Position numbers and translations under genes: made by a program
DNA from: Alphaproteobacteria bacterium
GTDB lineage: Bacteria > Pseudomonadota > Alphaproteobacteria > UBA8366 > Aestuariispiraceae
NCBI GenBank assembly: GCA_033344895.1
Contig: JAWPMN010000001.1
Coordinates: 496,001 to 560,000, forward strand
DNA: 64,000 nt
Direction of reading: 5' to 3'
Notes under the pieces: generated by a model
Told to the model about the DNA's origin: nothing
Database searches by the model: none
What the model saw: only the letters and a program-made list of their open reading frames with translations
In this document: piece after piece, positions 17,516 to 25,747 of the stretch
Layout: each line of letters begins with the position of its first letter
Position numbering within the stretch: position 1 is the stretch's first letter

Positions 17516-18581
17516 CCGCTGCCGGCCGAACGGACAGCACATGCGTCAGGAATTGCCGCGCGCTGGCTTCCCAGCTGTAGCGCAGCGCATGCGCTCGGCA
17601 CCGGTCGGCCGGAATCCCGCACGCGTCGAGGGCGGCCTGGCGCAGATCCTCCGACAACACGCCAACCCTGTCGGGACCTTCCGCGTAAGGGCCGAGCACG
17701 TCGCGCGGTCCCATGACCGGATAGGCGGCCACCGGTACGCCGCAGGCCAGTGCCTCCAGCAAGACCAGACCGAAGGTATCTGTGCGCGAAGGGAAGACGA
17801 AAACGTCCGCGCTTGCATAGTGGCGGGCGAGATCTTCTCCCGTCTTGACCCCGGTGAAATGGACCGCGGGATAGTCACGGCGCAGACGCGCGAGGTCCGG
17901 GCCGTCGCCGACCACCACCTTGGTGCCCGGCAGATCGAGCTCCAGGAATTCCGGTATGCTCTTCTCGACCGCCACGCGGCCGACATAAAGGAAGATCGGG
18001 CGCGGCAGATCGGCGGGCAGGATCGTGCCGTCGACCGGACGGAAGAGCGTCGTGTCGACGCCTCGCGACCAGGGCAGCAGACGTTCGAACCCACGGGCGG
18101 CGAGGTCCCGGCTCAATGTCTCCGTCGCAACCATGCAGCCGCCGCCGGCGTTGTGAAAGCGGCGGAACCAGCCGTAGAAACACGCGGCCGGCAGAGGCAC
18201 ACGGGCGGCAGCGTATTCCGGAAAGCGGGAATGGTAGGCTGTCGTATAGGGCCAGCCCATTCGCCGCGCCACGCTTGCCGCCATCAGACCGAGGGGGCCT
18301 TCGGTCGCAATATGCAGATGCGCGCAACCGGCCGCGATCATGCGCCGCCGAACGGTGCCGCGATGGGTCAGTGCGAGGCGAATGTCGGGATAACTCGGGC
18401 ATGGCAGGGTTCGGAAGTCTCGGGGGGACAGGATGTCGACGCGAAACCCCATGCGGCCAAGTTCATCCTCCATGTATTCCAGGGACCGAACGACGCCATT
18501 GGTCTGAGGGCGATAGGCATCGGTGACGATGAGAATCGCCTTGTCGTCCGCCTCAAACCGCCCCTCGCCCGCGTCGGTCAC
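17442..18581 (-). CDS. GT4-family glycosyltransferase
   Basis: 379 residues from a GTG at 18581, which overlaps the stop of the upstream phosphoesterase as GTGA. The longer frame is a shadow of that gene. GT4 features: N-terminal VTDAYRPQTNGVVRSLEYM (acceptor domain), FLYVGRVAVEKSIPEFLEL, VVGDGPDLARLRRDYP, and the donor site PSRTDTFGLVLLEALACGVP with the conserved Glu. This resembles sulfoquinovosyl/mannosyl lipid glycosyltransferases often paired with LpxH-like phosphatases in alphaproteobacteria. It probably glycosylates a membrane lipid at the cytoplasmic face. Confidence 0.85.
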   Translation of the reverse strand: MTDAGEGRFEADDKAILIVTDAYRPQTNGVVRSLEYMEDELGRMGFRVDILSPRDFRTLPCPSYPDIRLALTHRGTVRRRMIAAGCAHLHIATEGPLGLMAASVARRMGWPYTTAYHSRFPEYAAARVPLPAACFYGWFRRFHNAGGGCMVATETLSRDLAARGFERLLPWSRGVDTTLFRPVDGTILPADLPRPIFLYVGRVAVEKSIPEFLELDLPGTKVVVGDGPDLARLRRDYPAVHFTGVKTGEDLARHYASADVFVFPSRTDTFGLVLLEALACGVPVAAYPVMGPRDVLGPYAEGPDRVGVLSEDLRQAALDACGIPADRCRAHALRYSWEASARQFLTHVLSVRPAAVTPPPRGDEAGLADRPRSGRLPGR

Positions 18582-19408
18582 AGGACGGGGCCGCCCGGAC
18601 TTGGCCCGGGCGCCCCGACCGGCGTGTTGACGATCGCGCCAGTCGGCGCCGCCTGACGCGCACCCTCGGTCCAGCGGACCACTTCCAGGCGGCCGTCCAG
18701 ATGTTCGATGATCGCGGTGCAGCTCTCCACCCAGTCGCCTGCATTCAGATAGTGGATGCCGCCCATCTCTCGGCCGACGGCATGGTGAATATGGCCGCAT
18801 ATGACCCCGTGCAGCCCGCGCCGCCGAACATCCTCCGCAACCACCGTCTCGAACTGGCCGATGATCCCGATGAATGTCTTCACATGGCGCTTGGCAAAGG
18901 CGCCGAGCGACCAGTAGCCCAGGCCCAGCCGGCGCCGCCCCCAGTTGACGACCGTGTTGCTGGTCAGTGCCAGTTCGTAGAACCAGTCCCCGAGATGGGC
19001 GAGCCACTTCGCCCTTTGCATCACGGGATCGTACTGATCGCCATGTGTGACGAGATACTGTCGACCGTCCGCCGTCTGGTGCACCACGTGGTCGCGCACC
19101 GCCACCTTCGCGACCATTCGACCGGCATAGACACGGGCGAATTCGTCGTGATTTCCGGGAACGAAGTAGACCGTTGTGCCGCGGGACGCCGATTTCAGCA
19201 GTCGCTGGATCACCGCTTCATGGGTCTGGGGCCAGTACCAGGACCGCTTCAGGCGCCAGCCATCGATGATGTCGCCGATCAGGTAAATCGTCTCGGCCTC
19301 ATGCGCGTCCAGAAAATCCGCGACCAGTTCCGCCTGACAATGCCGCGTCCCCAGATGGATGTCCGAGACAAAGACTGTCCGGACCTTACGGCATGATGGC
19401 ATCGCCAT
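18578..19408 (-). CDS. UDP-2,3-diacylglucosamine diphosphatase-like metallophosphoesterase
   Basis: 276 residues from the ATG at 19408 (AAGGA 8 bases upstream). Calcineurin-like motifs are in order: FVSDIHLGTRH (DxH), GDIIDGW (GDxxD), FVPGNHDE (GNHD), VTHGDQYD (H-GD) and CGHIHHAV (GHxH). This is the LpxH-like branch common in alphaproteobacteria. True LpxH acts in lipid A synthesis, but this branch often sits with a GT4 enzyme, as here, and may act on another lipid pyrophosphate. Cytoplasmic or membrane-peripheral. Confidence 0.85.
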   Translation of the reverse strand: MAMPSCRKVRTVFVSDIHLGTRHCQAELVADFLDAHEAETIYLIGDIIDGWRLKRSWYWPQTHEAVIQRLLKSASRGTTVYFVPGNHDEFARVYAGRMVAKVAVRDHVVHQTADGRQYLVTHGDQYDPVMQRAKWLAHLGDWFYELALTSNTVVNWGRRRLGLGYWSLGAFAKRHVKTFIGIIGQFETVVAEDVRRRGLHGVICGHIHHAVGREMGGIHYLNAGDWVESCTAIIEHLDGRLEVVRWTEGARQAAPTGAIVNTPVGAPGPSPGGPVL

Positions 19409-20123
19409 TCCCAATTCCTTCAACCGTTGCCGTCCCCGCAACGAGAAGGCCCCCTGCCGGCGCGTCCCCACCGCTTGCAGGTTGAAAATACCCCGGACTT
19501 TCGACGACATCCAGCCCGGATCGAACAGATCACACCTTCCGCGCGAAACCGGGACGAGCCCCGAGGTCGCAGTCCAGGAACAATTGCCCTGACCGGAGCC
19601 CTGAAACGTCCTCCAAGAATGGGAACCTCCGCTTCAGCGCAGATTGTGAGCCTCGTCCGTCCTCTCCCGCATCGACGGCCGTTAGCCAGAAGCGAACGCT
19701 ACCGAAATCTGGAACAAGCTTGACGGCGCACGCCAACCGCCTCACCTGGTGACCAGGCGTTGGGGCCAAGAGCTTGCAAGCGGTAGCCGCCCGCCTCAGT
19801 TGAAACTCCCATGACAGAGCCGCCAAATACGGGCGAAGCCACACTCCGCTACTACATAGGGAATACGCTGGTCCGTTCCGCATCAGGGGCAGGCCAGGCA
19901 TCTCTCACCGGCAATTCCGGCGTATGGCCCCGGGGCAGGCTATCCCCGGAAACGACTACCGGCCCTGGGCGGACTCTCTCAAGCATTGGCAAGCGCGGAG
20001 GGCGCAGGTCACGCGAAAGAACCAACGGCCCGTCTGTTCGCGGCCCCATCTCCCCGTCGACCATGAGCTGGGAGCTGGGAGCTGGAAGCTGTTGAGTTTC
20101 CATAATGCGCTTGTTCTCGAGAT
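19409..20123. other. intergenic region with no convincing gene
   Basis: About 715 bases. The open frames have no recognisable protein and shadow each other. It holds one copy of a dispersed repeat at 19678-19699 and a short slippage tract, GAGCTGGGAGCTGGGAGCTG, near 20065. Base composition becomes AT-richer towards the GNAT gene. No RNA gene was seen. Confidence 0.5.
19678..19699. repeat. dispersed repeat copy (CCGTTAGCCAGAAGCGAACG type)
   Basis: GCCGTTAGCCAGAAGCGAACG matches, with few changes, sequences at 47726, 54830 and, more loosely, 51327. All copies are intergenic. The consensus is close to CCGWTAGCCAGAARCGGACG. Confidence 0.6.
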
Positions 20124-20609
20124 TCACACCGTCTCGAGACGATACTTGAGAAAACACTCGCCATCGTAATCAATTGAGCCAACGTATTTTGCACCAAGTC
20201 GGTCGAGAGCGCCCAATTTCTTTCGAGACGGCGGCAGAAGAAACGTCACGAACGATATTCGTTCGTCTGCAAGGGCGAATTCGATCGCTTTCTTTGTGAT
20301 CCGTCTGCCAAGACCAAACGCTTCAGGTCTTAGGACCAAACCAAAGTCCCACTCTTCGCCTTCCTTCTGGAAACCACCCCATCCAACATATTCACCGTTT
20401 ACGAGGAACGCCCAATGCCCGAGTCCATCTCCGATCCAGGATTGTTCTTTCCGAGCAACAAAACTCTCGACAACGTCAGTGTCCCATTTCGTTACGAGCA
20501 GGGGCATGTGCTCGGCCAACCGCGGGTCGGACATATGACGGGCTATCTCCGTCGGCTCAATTTCTGTTAACCGAACGAAGGAGACTTCATCTTTCATAAC
20601 AGCCATCAT
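20124..20609 (-). CDS. GNAT-family N-acetyltransferase
   Basis: About 161 residues. A GNAT fold is suggested by GHWAFLVNGEYVGWGGFQ (beta 2-4), WDFGLVLRPEAFGLGRRITKKAIEFAL (acetyl-CoA loop and alpha 3; the usual Q/RxxGxG is here FGLGRR) and FLLPPSRKKLGALDRLGAKYVG. Substrate unknown. The start is uncertain: ATGs at 20642, 20609, 20606 and 20597 are in frame, and no clear ribosome site decides. It is visibly AT-richer than the nitrate genes upstream and begins shortly after the cysG-like stop, so it may be a later arrival or an independent gene. Confidence 0.7.
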   Translation of the reverse strand: MMAVMKDEVSFVRLTEIEPTEIARHMSDPRLAEHMPLLVTKWDTDVVESFVARKEQSWIGDGLGHWAFLVNGEYVGWGGFQKEGEEWDFGLVLRPEAFGLGRRITKKAIEFALADERISFVTFLLPPSRKKLGALDRLGAKYVGSIDYDGECFLKYRLETV

Positions 20610-20671
20610 TTTTATTGGATCGGAGGCCAATCTGCCTCCCATTTTGGGAAGAAGGCGTCTAGCCCGCTCAG

Positions 20672-21793
20672 TTATGCGGGTCCTCCTTCAAGAGAGCAAG
20701 CTAGGTCAATGTAGGGCCGAGCAGCCGGAATGGGGCGGGCGCCGGGAGAAGGTGACGCATCGCTGGGGCCGACAAGGTCCAGCCGGTCAAGATTGGACGC
20801 TGACAGAAACTCAAAGGCGGCCTTTCCTACGGCACGGGAGAGGAAGACAAGTCCGTCCAGGTGATCCGCCAGACCGTCCTGGTCCAACAGGATCACAATT
20901 CTGCTCCCCGCGCGCACCGAGACAGAGATGGCATCCATGTGCGCCTTCCAACGCGGGTCTTCCAGACCGAGCTCAATTCGGCACGCATCGCGACGGGCAA
21001 ATTCTAGAATCGTTGATTCAACCTTGGTGCAGTGCAGGATTTCATCTGCTTCCTGCAGATGCTGCACGGCCCGGACGGAAATCAGGTCCGGGTGTCCCGA
21101 TGGCGGTGTCGCAACCACGGTCACCCGGCCTTTGCCGTCACCTCCTGCCTCACCAACCACCCTACCATTGGAGTCCAGGGCATACTCGATCATCCGGCGC
21201 GCGCCGGCCTCGTCCCCCGTCGCAAGGGCGATGCCCGGTGCCCCATCGAAAACCCAGGCCCAAAAATCGCGACGGTCCCGGCGCGCCACCTGCGCGGCGA
21301 CCCGACCGCGCAACCGGCCCGCCAGCGCGGCAAGCCGCCCGATCCGGATATCCAGCAGGGTTTCGATCCGTGATTTGATCCGGCGCCCCAGAAGCGGCGC
21401 AGTGCCTTCCGTGCCGATCGCGATCACCACCGGATCGCGGTCGACGATGGACGGTGTATAGGCCATGGACGCATCCGGATCATCGACCACATTGACCAGC
21501 GCCCCCATCTCCGCCGCCAGCCGTGCGAAGGTCCGGTTCGCCCCGGCGCACCGCGTCGCAACAAAGGCCATTCGGAATCCCGACAGATCGGCGGCGTCCG
21601 GCCATCGGGTCAGATGCGCGACCCTGCTTGCCGAAACCAGCCGTGTCAGATCAGGGTCGAGATCCAGTGCGAAAAGAACGATCGCCGCATCGGTCTTCAG
21701 AAGCAGCCGCAATTTTGCCGCGGCCGCTTCGCTGTTGCCGACGATCGCAACGCGTTGCCCGGTTGTCTTGATGAACATCGGAAATGTCTTCAT
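20672..21793 (-). CDS. cysG: CysG-like precorrin-2 dehydrogenase/ferrochelatase with degenerate methyltransferase part
   Basis: 373 residues from the ATG at 21793, which overlaps the upstream stop as ATGA and has AAGGAA in front. The N-terminal 210 residues match the siroheme synthase dehydrogenase/ferrochelatase domain (FPMFIKTTGQRVAIVGNSEAAAAK; AFVATRC; VNVVDDPDASMAYTPSIVDR; GTEGTAPLLGRRIKSRIE). Siroheme is the NirB cofactor. The C-terminal part (VTVVATPPSGHPDLISVRAV, then LQEADEIL) echoes the start of the CobA methyltransferase domain, but the glycine motif is changed and the domain is short. Precorrin-2 would then be made by another enzyme. It closes the nitrate operon. Confidence 0.8.
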   Translation of the reverse strand: MKTFPMFIKTTGQRVAIVGNSEAAAAKLRLLLKTDAAIVLFALDLDPDLTRLVSASRVAHLTRWPDAADLSGFRMAFVATRCAGANRTFARLAAEMGALVNVVDDPDASMAYTPSIVDRDPVVIAIGTEGTAPLLGRRIKSRIETLLDIRIGRLAALAGRLRGRVAAQVARRDRRDFWAWVFDGAPGIALATGDEAGARRMIEYALDSNGRVVGEAGGDGKGRVTVVATPPSGHPDLISVRAVQHLQEADEILHCTKVESTILEFARRDACRIELGLEDPRWKAHMDAISVSVRAGSRIVILLDQDGLADHLDGLVFLSRAVGKAAFEFLSASNLDRLDLVGPSDASPSPGARPIPAARPYIDLACSLEGGPA

Positions 21794-22782
21794 GCACATT
21801 TCCTTTCCGGACCGGCGCGGTTCCGCCAAAGCCGGGCCGCCTCACGCTGCGCCAAGGCCATATCGCCGGCATGACCGGCGGCGAGAAGGGCCGCCGCCGC
21901 GGTGCCGGTTACCACCGCCTCCGCGAAAGGATCGTCCAAATCGCCGCGCCACAATGCGGGCAGATCGCGTGCGTCGGGTGCCGTATCCGCCAGTCGGCGC
22001 TTGTACGCCGTCAGGGGCATCGCGGTTTCGGACACCGCGACACCGTCCAGCACGCCGTAGAGCTCGACCGATTTCGACGGGTGGCGTTCGAACTCTCCGC
22101 CGCCGCCTTTCAGGATCATCACCCGCGGCTGGCCGAGAAGCAGCGCCGCTTCCTGCTGCAGATCCCGGTAGGGCGGATGAAAGACCCCCTGGACGCCCGC
22201 CGTCGCCCGGCACGGGTTCAGAACGCGCAGCACCGTATTGACCGCCGACCGCAAGCCCAGACTGTCCCGCAGGCGCAACAGGTCGAACAGATCCGGTGAC
22301 AGCGCCTCCAACGGCAGATAGGCGATCCGGCTGCCGTCCAGGGCGTTCGCCAGGGCCGCCGGCGTGTCCGCGACGGGGATATCAAGCCCGGCCAGCGCCG
22401 CCCGCACATCGGCGCCGGTCCCTTGATGCGAGTTCCAGCCATGCAGCACGGTTCGATAGCCGGCCCCGGCCACCAGTTTCGCCGACAGCAGGAACCAGGG
22501 CAGGCCGCGCGACCGCCCGGCGGCATAGCTGGGCCAGTCCAGATCGGCCGATACCTGAGACCAATCGCCAAGGCCCGCACGGCCCGCATCAACGAAACCG
22601 GCGATCTCCGCCGCCGTCTCGCCGCGATACCGCATCAGCATCAGAAGCGCGCCCACCGCCTCACGTTCCGCCGCGCCGGACAGGATCAGCGTCATGGCCT
22701 CCCGCGCCTCGTCCCGGGTCAGGCTGCGCGCCCGCGACGGACCGCGTCCCAGGATGCGCACGAAGTCGGCCAGCCGGCTCAT
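21790..22782 (-). CDS. TrpD2-like (anthranilate phosphoribosyltransferase-related) protein
   Basis: 330 residues from the ATG at 22782; both ends overlap neighbours as ATGA. The sequence follows the phosphoribosyltransferase class of TrpD2/YbiB: EAREAMTLILSGAAEREAVGALLMLMRYRGET, FLLSAKLVAGAG, VLNPCRATAGVQGVFHPPYR and LILKGGGGEFERHPSK-like text. YbiB proteins bind nucleic acid and lack normal TrpD activity (family knowledge). It sits inside the nitrate assimilation operon between nasA and cysG, so it is co-expressed. A link to molybdenum cofactor or siroheme supply is only a guess. The longer open frame to 23211 is a shadow of nasA. Confidence 0.75.
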   Translation of the reverse strand: MSRLADFVRILGRGPSRARSLTRDEAREAMTLILSGAAEREAVGALLMLMRYRGETAAEIAGFVDAGRAGLGDWSQVSADLDWPSYAAGRSRGLPWFLLSAKLVAGAGYRTVLHGWNSHQGTGADVRAALAGLDIPVADTPAALANALDGSRIAYLPLEALSPDLFDLLRLRDSLGLRSAVNTVLRVLNPCRATAGVQGVFHPPYRDLQQEAALLLGQPRVMILKGGGGEFERHPSKSVELYGVLDGVAVSETAMPLTAYKRRLADTAPDARDLPALWRGDLDDPFAEAVVTGTAAAALLAAGHAGDMALAQREAARLWRNRAGPERKCA

Positions 22783-25403
22783 TCCGCCGCCACCCGGCTG
22801 GGGCCGCTGCGCATCAGAAGCCCGGAGAGTTCGGGACGGCAGGACCCGCAATTCGTGCCCGCCCCCAATGCCGCGCCGATGGCGTCGATATCGACCAGCC
22901 CGCGATCGGCGATGGCGGCCAGGATGGTGTTCACCCCGACATCGAAACAGCTGCAGACAATCGGGCCGGAATCCGGCCTTCCGGCACCGGGGCGCCCGGC
23001 CAATACATCGGCGGGCCGGGCCGGGCCCTTCAAGGCATCCGCCACGAAACTGCGCGACACCGCGACCGGTTCCGGCGCCGCGAACAAGGCCGCCTGGACC
23101 CGCCCCTCGGTATGGAAGGCGACACGGGCCGTGCCGCGCGTCGCGTCCATGGCGCTCAGCACCGAAACATCCTTGTGCAGACCGAAAAGCGCCCGGGCAT
23201 AGCCGATCCAATCATCCGGCGTTTCGGTGCCCGCCAGTTCCGCCTGCCAGCCGCCGCCGGACCGTGCCCGGGCCCAATAGGCGGAGGCCGGGTCAAAGTG
23301 GCTGTGGCAGACCGCGAAACCGTACCAGGCGACCGCCAGCTTTTCGATCCGGGCGACCGATGCTTTCAGGGCGGGTTGCCCCGAATGCGGATCCGTATCG
23401 CCGGGCACCAACGCGTCCGTCCGTCCCGCGCTGGCCCAATGGCCATTCCAGTGCATCGGTAGGAAGATGCTGCCGCGCGGGGTGTTTTCCGAAATCAGTG
23501 CCCGCGCCACGACCCGGCCATACGGATTGTCGACCTGCACCAGATCGGCCGGCGCAATGGCCTTTTCCGACGCGTCGTCGGGATGAATTTCGACATAGGG
23601 TTCGGCGGTGTGCCGGTTCAGCCGCGGCGATTTCGCGCTGCGCGTCATGGTATGCCACTGATCCCGGACACGGCCGGTGTTGAGGCGCATCGGAAACGCC
23701 GTGCTTGTGGCCCGTGCGAAGGGGGTCGCGACACTGGGGATCATCCGCGCCCGCCGGTCGGGCGTGAAGAACCCGCCTTCGGCAAAGAACCGCCCCCCGC
23801 CGCCGTCACCGCCCTCACGCCGGGGCCATTGCACGGGCTCGAGGGCGTCATAATCCGCCTCGACCAGTCCGGTCAGGTCCAGGTCGCGTCCGAACCGGGC
23901 GGACAGACCGGTCAGGGCGGCATATTCGCGAAAGATATCCGCCGGCCGGTCATAGGCAAAGGCCTCCCCCCAGCCCATGGCGGCCGCGACATCGCATAGG
24001 ATCCGCCAGTCAGGCCGCGCGGCGCCGGGCACCGGCAGGAAAGCCCGTTGGCGGCTGATGCGGCGTTCCGAATTCGTGACGGTCCCGGACTTCTCCCCCC
24101 AGCCGGCGGCCGGGAACAGAACATCGGCAAGCGGCGCCGTATCGGTCTCGGCGGTAATGTCCGACACCGCGACGAAGGGACAGGCGCGGATCGCGTCGCG
24201 CACCGAATCCGCCTCCGGCAAGGTCACCGCCGGGTTGGTGGAGATGATCCAAAGCGCCTTGATTTTGCCCTTTCGGCAGGCCCGGAACAGGTCTACCGCC
24301 TTCAGGCCCGGCGTGGAGGCCATGGCAGGGGATTGCCAGAAATTCTGCAAGGCCGCGCAATGTTCCGGATTGGCGATATCCATATGGGCGGCCAGCATGG
24401 TCGCAAGCCCGCCGACCTCTCGGCCACCCATCGCGTTCGGCTGACCGGTGACGGAAAACGGCCCCATGCCGGGCCGGCCGATCCGTCCGGTCGCCAGATG
24501 GACATTCAGGATGGCATTGACCTTGTCGGTGCCGTCGATCGCCTGATTGACGCCCTGGCTGAAGACGGTCACGACCTTTTCCGTCCCCGCCCACAAGTCG
24601 TAGAACGCCTGCAATTCCGGCGCGGTCAGACCGGTTTGGGACAGGTCGATTTCCGATGCCGCCGCCAAGGCTTCCGTCAGGCCGGAAACATGATCGCGGC
24701 AGTAATCGGCATCGATACGCCCGGTCCGTGCCAGATGGTCCAGCAGCCCGGCGAACAGGGCAAGATCCCCACCGGGCGCGATGGACAGGCTGATATCCGC
24801 CAGATCGGATGTCGCGGTCCGGCGCGGGTCTATGTTGACCACCCGCATGCCGGGCCGCGCCTGTTTGGCCGCCGTGATGCGCTGATAGAGGACCGGATGA
24901 CACCAGGCGAGGTTCGATCCGACCAGCACGACCAGGTCCGCCAGTTCCAGATCCTCATAGACGCCGGGCACCGTATCGGACCCGAAGGCCCGGATATGCC
25001 CGGCGACGGTGGACGCCATGCACAGGCGCGAATTCGTGTCGATATTGGCGCTGCCGATGAAACCCTTCATCAGCTTGTTGGCGACATAATAATCCTCGGT
25101 CAGCATCTGGCCGGACGCATAGATCGCGACACTGTCGGGACCGTGCGCGTCGATGGCCTCGCGAAATGCCCGCGCGGTCTTTTCGATCGCCGACTCCCAG
25201 GTCGCGGGTTTGCCGTCGACCATCGGGGTCAGCAGCCGGCCTTCCAGATCCAGGGTTTCGCCCAGCGCCGCCCCTTTGGAACACAGGCGCCCAAAATTCG
25301 CCGGATGGTCGGGATCGCCCTTGACCGTGACCTTACCGTCGCGGGCCTCCGCCAGGATACCGCAGCCGACGCCGCAATAAGGGCAAACGGTCTTCACCGC
25401 CAT
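22779..25403 (-). CDS. nasA: assimilatory nitrate reductase, catalytic subunit
   Basis: 874 residues. It reduces nitrate to nitrite in the cytoplasm using molybdopterin and Fe-S clusters. The N-terminal 4Fe-4S site is CPYCGVGC (Cys7, Cys10, Cys14) with Cys41 in GRLCSKG. Molybdopterin-domain text follows (YASGQMLTEDYYVANKLMKG; FGSDTVPGVYEDLELADLVV). A C-terminal BFD-like 2Fe-2S domain (IVCSCFDVGVNTI and GTNCGSCRPEL, about 815-865) is present, as in many NasA proteins. It lies 2 bases after nirD and overlaps the next gene as ATGA. Confidence 0.95.
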   Translation of the reverse strand: MAVKTVCPYCGVGCGILAEARDGKVTVKGDPDHPANFGRLCSKGAALGETLDLEGRLLTPMVDGKPATWESAIEKTARAFREAIDAHGPDSVAIYASGQMLTEDYYVANKLMKGFIGSANIDTNSRLCMASTVAGHIRAFGSDTVPGVYEDLELADLVVLVGSNLAWCHPVLYQRITAAKQARPGMRVVNIDPRRTATSDLADISLSIAPGGDLALFAGLLDHLARTGRIDADYCRDHVSGLTEALAAASEIDLSQTGLTAPELQAFYDLWAGTEKVVTVFSQGVNQAIDGTDKVNAILNVHLATGRIGRPGMGPFSVTGQPNAMGGREVGGLATMLAAHMDIANPEHCAALQNFWQSPAMASTPGLKAVDLFRACRKGKIKALWIISTNPAVTLPEADSVRDAIRACPFVAVSDITAETDTAPLADVLFPAAGWGEKSGTVTNSERRISRQRAFLPVPGAARPDWRILCDVAAAMGWGEAFAYDRPADIFREYAALTGLSARFGRDLDLTGLVEADYDALEPVQWPRREGGDGGGGRFFAEGGFFTPDRRARMIPSVATPFARATSTAFPMRLNTGRVRDQWHTMTRSAKSPRLNRHTAEPYVEIHPDDASEKAIAPADLVQVDNPYGRVVARALISENTPRGSIFLPMHWNGHWASAGRTDALVPGDTDPHSGQPALKASVARIEKLAVAWYGFAVCHSHFDPASAYWARARSGGGWQAELAGTETPDDWIGYARALFGLHKDVSVLSAMDATRGTARVAFHTEGRVQAALFAAPEPVAVSRSFVADALKGPARPADVLAGRPGAGRPDSGPIVCSCFDVGVNTILAAIADRGLVDIDAIGAALGAGTNCGSCRPELSGLLMRSGPSRVAAE

Positions 25404-25405
25404 GG

Positions 25406-25747
25406 TCAGGCCGCCTCGCCGATCCGGCCCCGCAGGCGGGCGGCATCGATCAGGATACGCCCGTTCTCGACCCGGACCGGATACACCGCCACCGCGCCTT
25501 CATCGGGCCCTGTGCAGCGACCGGTATCGAAATCGAAGACCCAGTTGTGCAGCGGGCAGGTTACCGATTTGCCGTGCACGATCCCGTCGCTCAACGGCCC
25601 GCCCTTATGCGGACAGCGATCGTCCAGCGCGAAGACCTCGTCCGCCTCGGTCCGGAAAATCGCGACGCAGGCGGCCGCCGTCTTCACCACGCGGGCGCCG
25701 CGGCGGGGGATTGCATCCATTTCCCCGATATCGATCCATTCGCTCAT
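25406..25747 (-). CDS. nirD: nitrite reductase small subunit (Rieske type)
   Basis: 113 residues from the ATG at 25747, which overlaps the nirB stop as ATGA. Rieske-like 2Fe-2S ligands are seen in CPHKGG and CPLHNWVFD (Cys-x-His and Cys-x-x-His). NirD assembles with NirB to reduce nitrite to ammonium using NADH. In some organisms NirD lacks the cluster ligands; here they are present. Confidence 0.93.
   Translation of the reverse strand: MSEWIDIGEMDAIPRRGARVVKTAAACVAIFRTEADEVFALDDRCPHKGGPLSDGIVHGKSVTCPLHNWVFDFDTGRCTGPDEGAVAVYPVRVENGRILIDAARLRGRIGEAA

Noticed and set aside
17442-19007. 521-residue frame including the glycosyltransferase
   Set aside because: The first 140 residues lie inside the phosphoesterase gene in another frame and match nothing; the GTG at 18581 overlapping the upstream stop is preferred.
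19530-19901. 123-residue minus-strand frame in the gap after the phosphoesterase
   Set aside because: No family resemblance, crosses the dispersed repeat, and competes with frames on the other strand.
20050-20100. GAGCTGGGAGCTGG direct repeats
   Set aside because: Too short and local; looks like replication slippage rather than a functional array.
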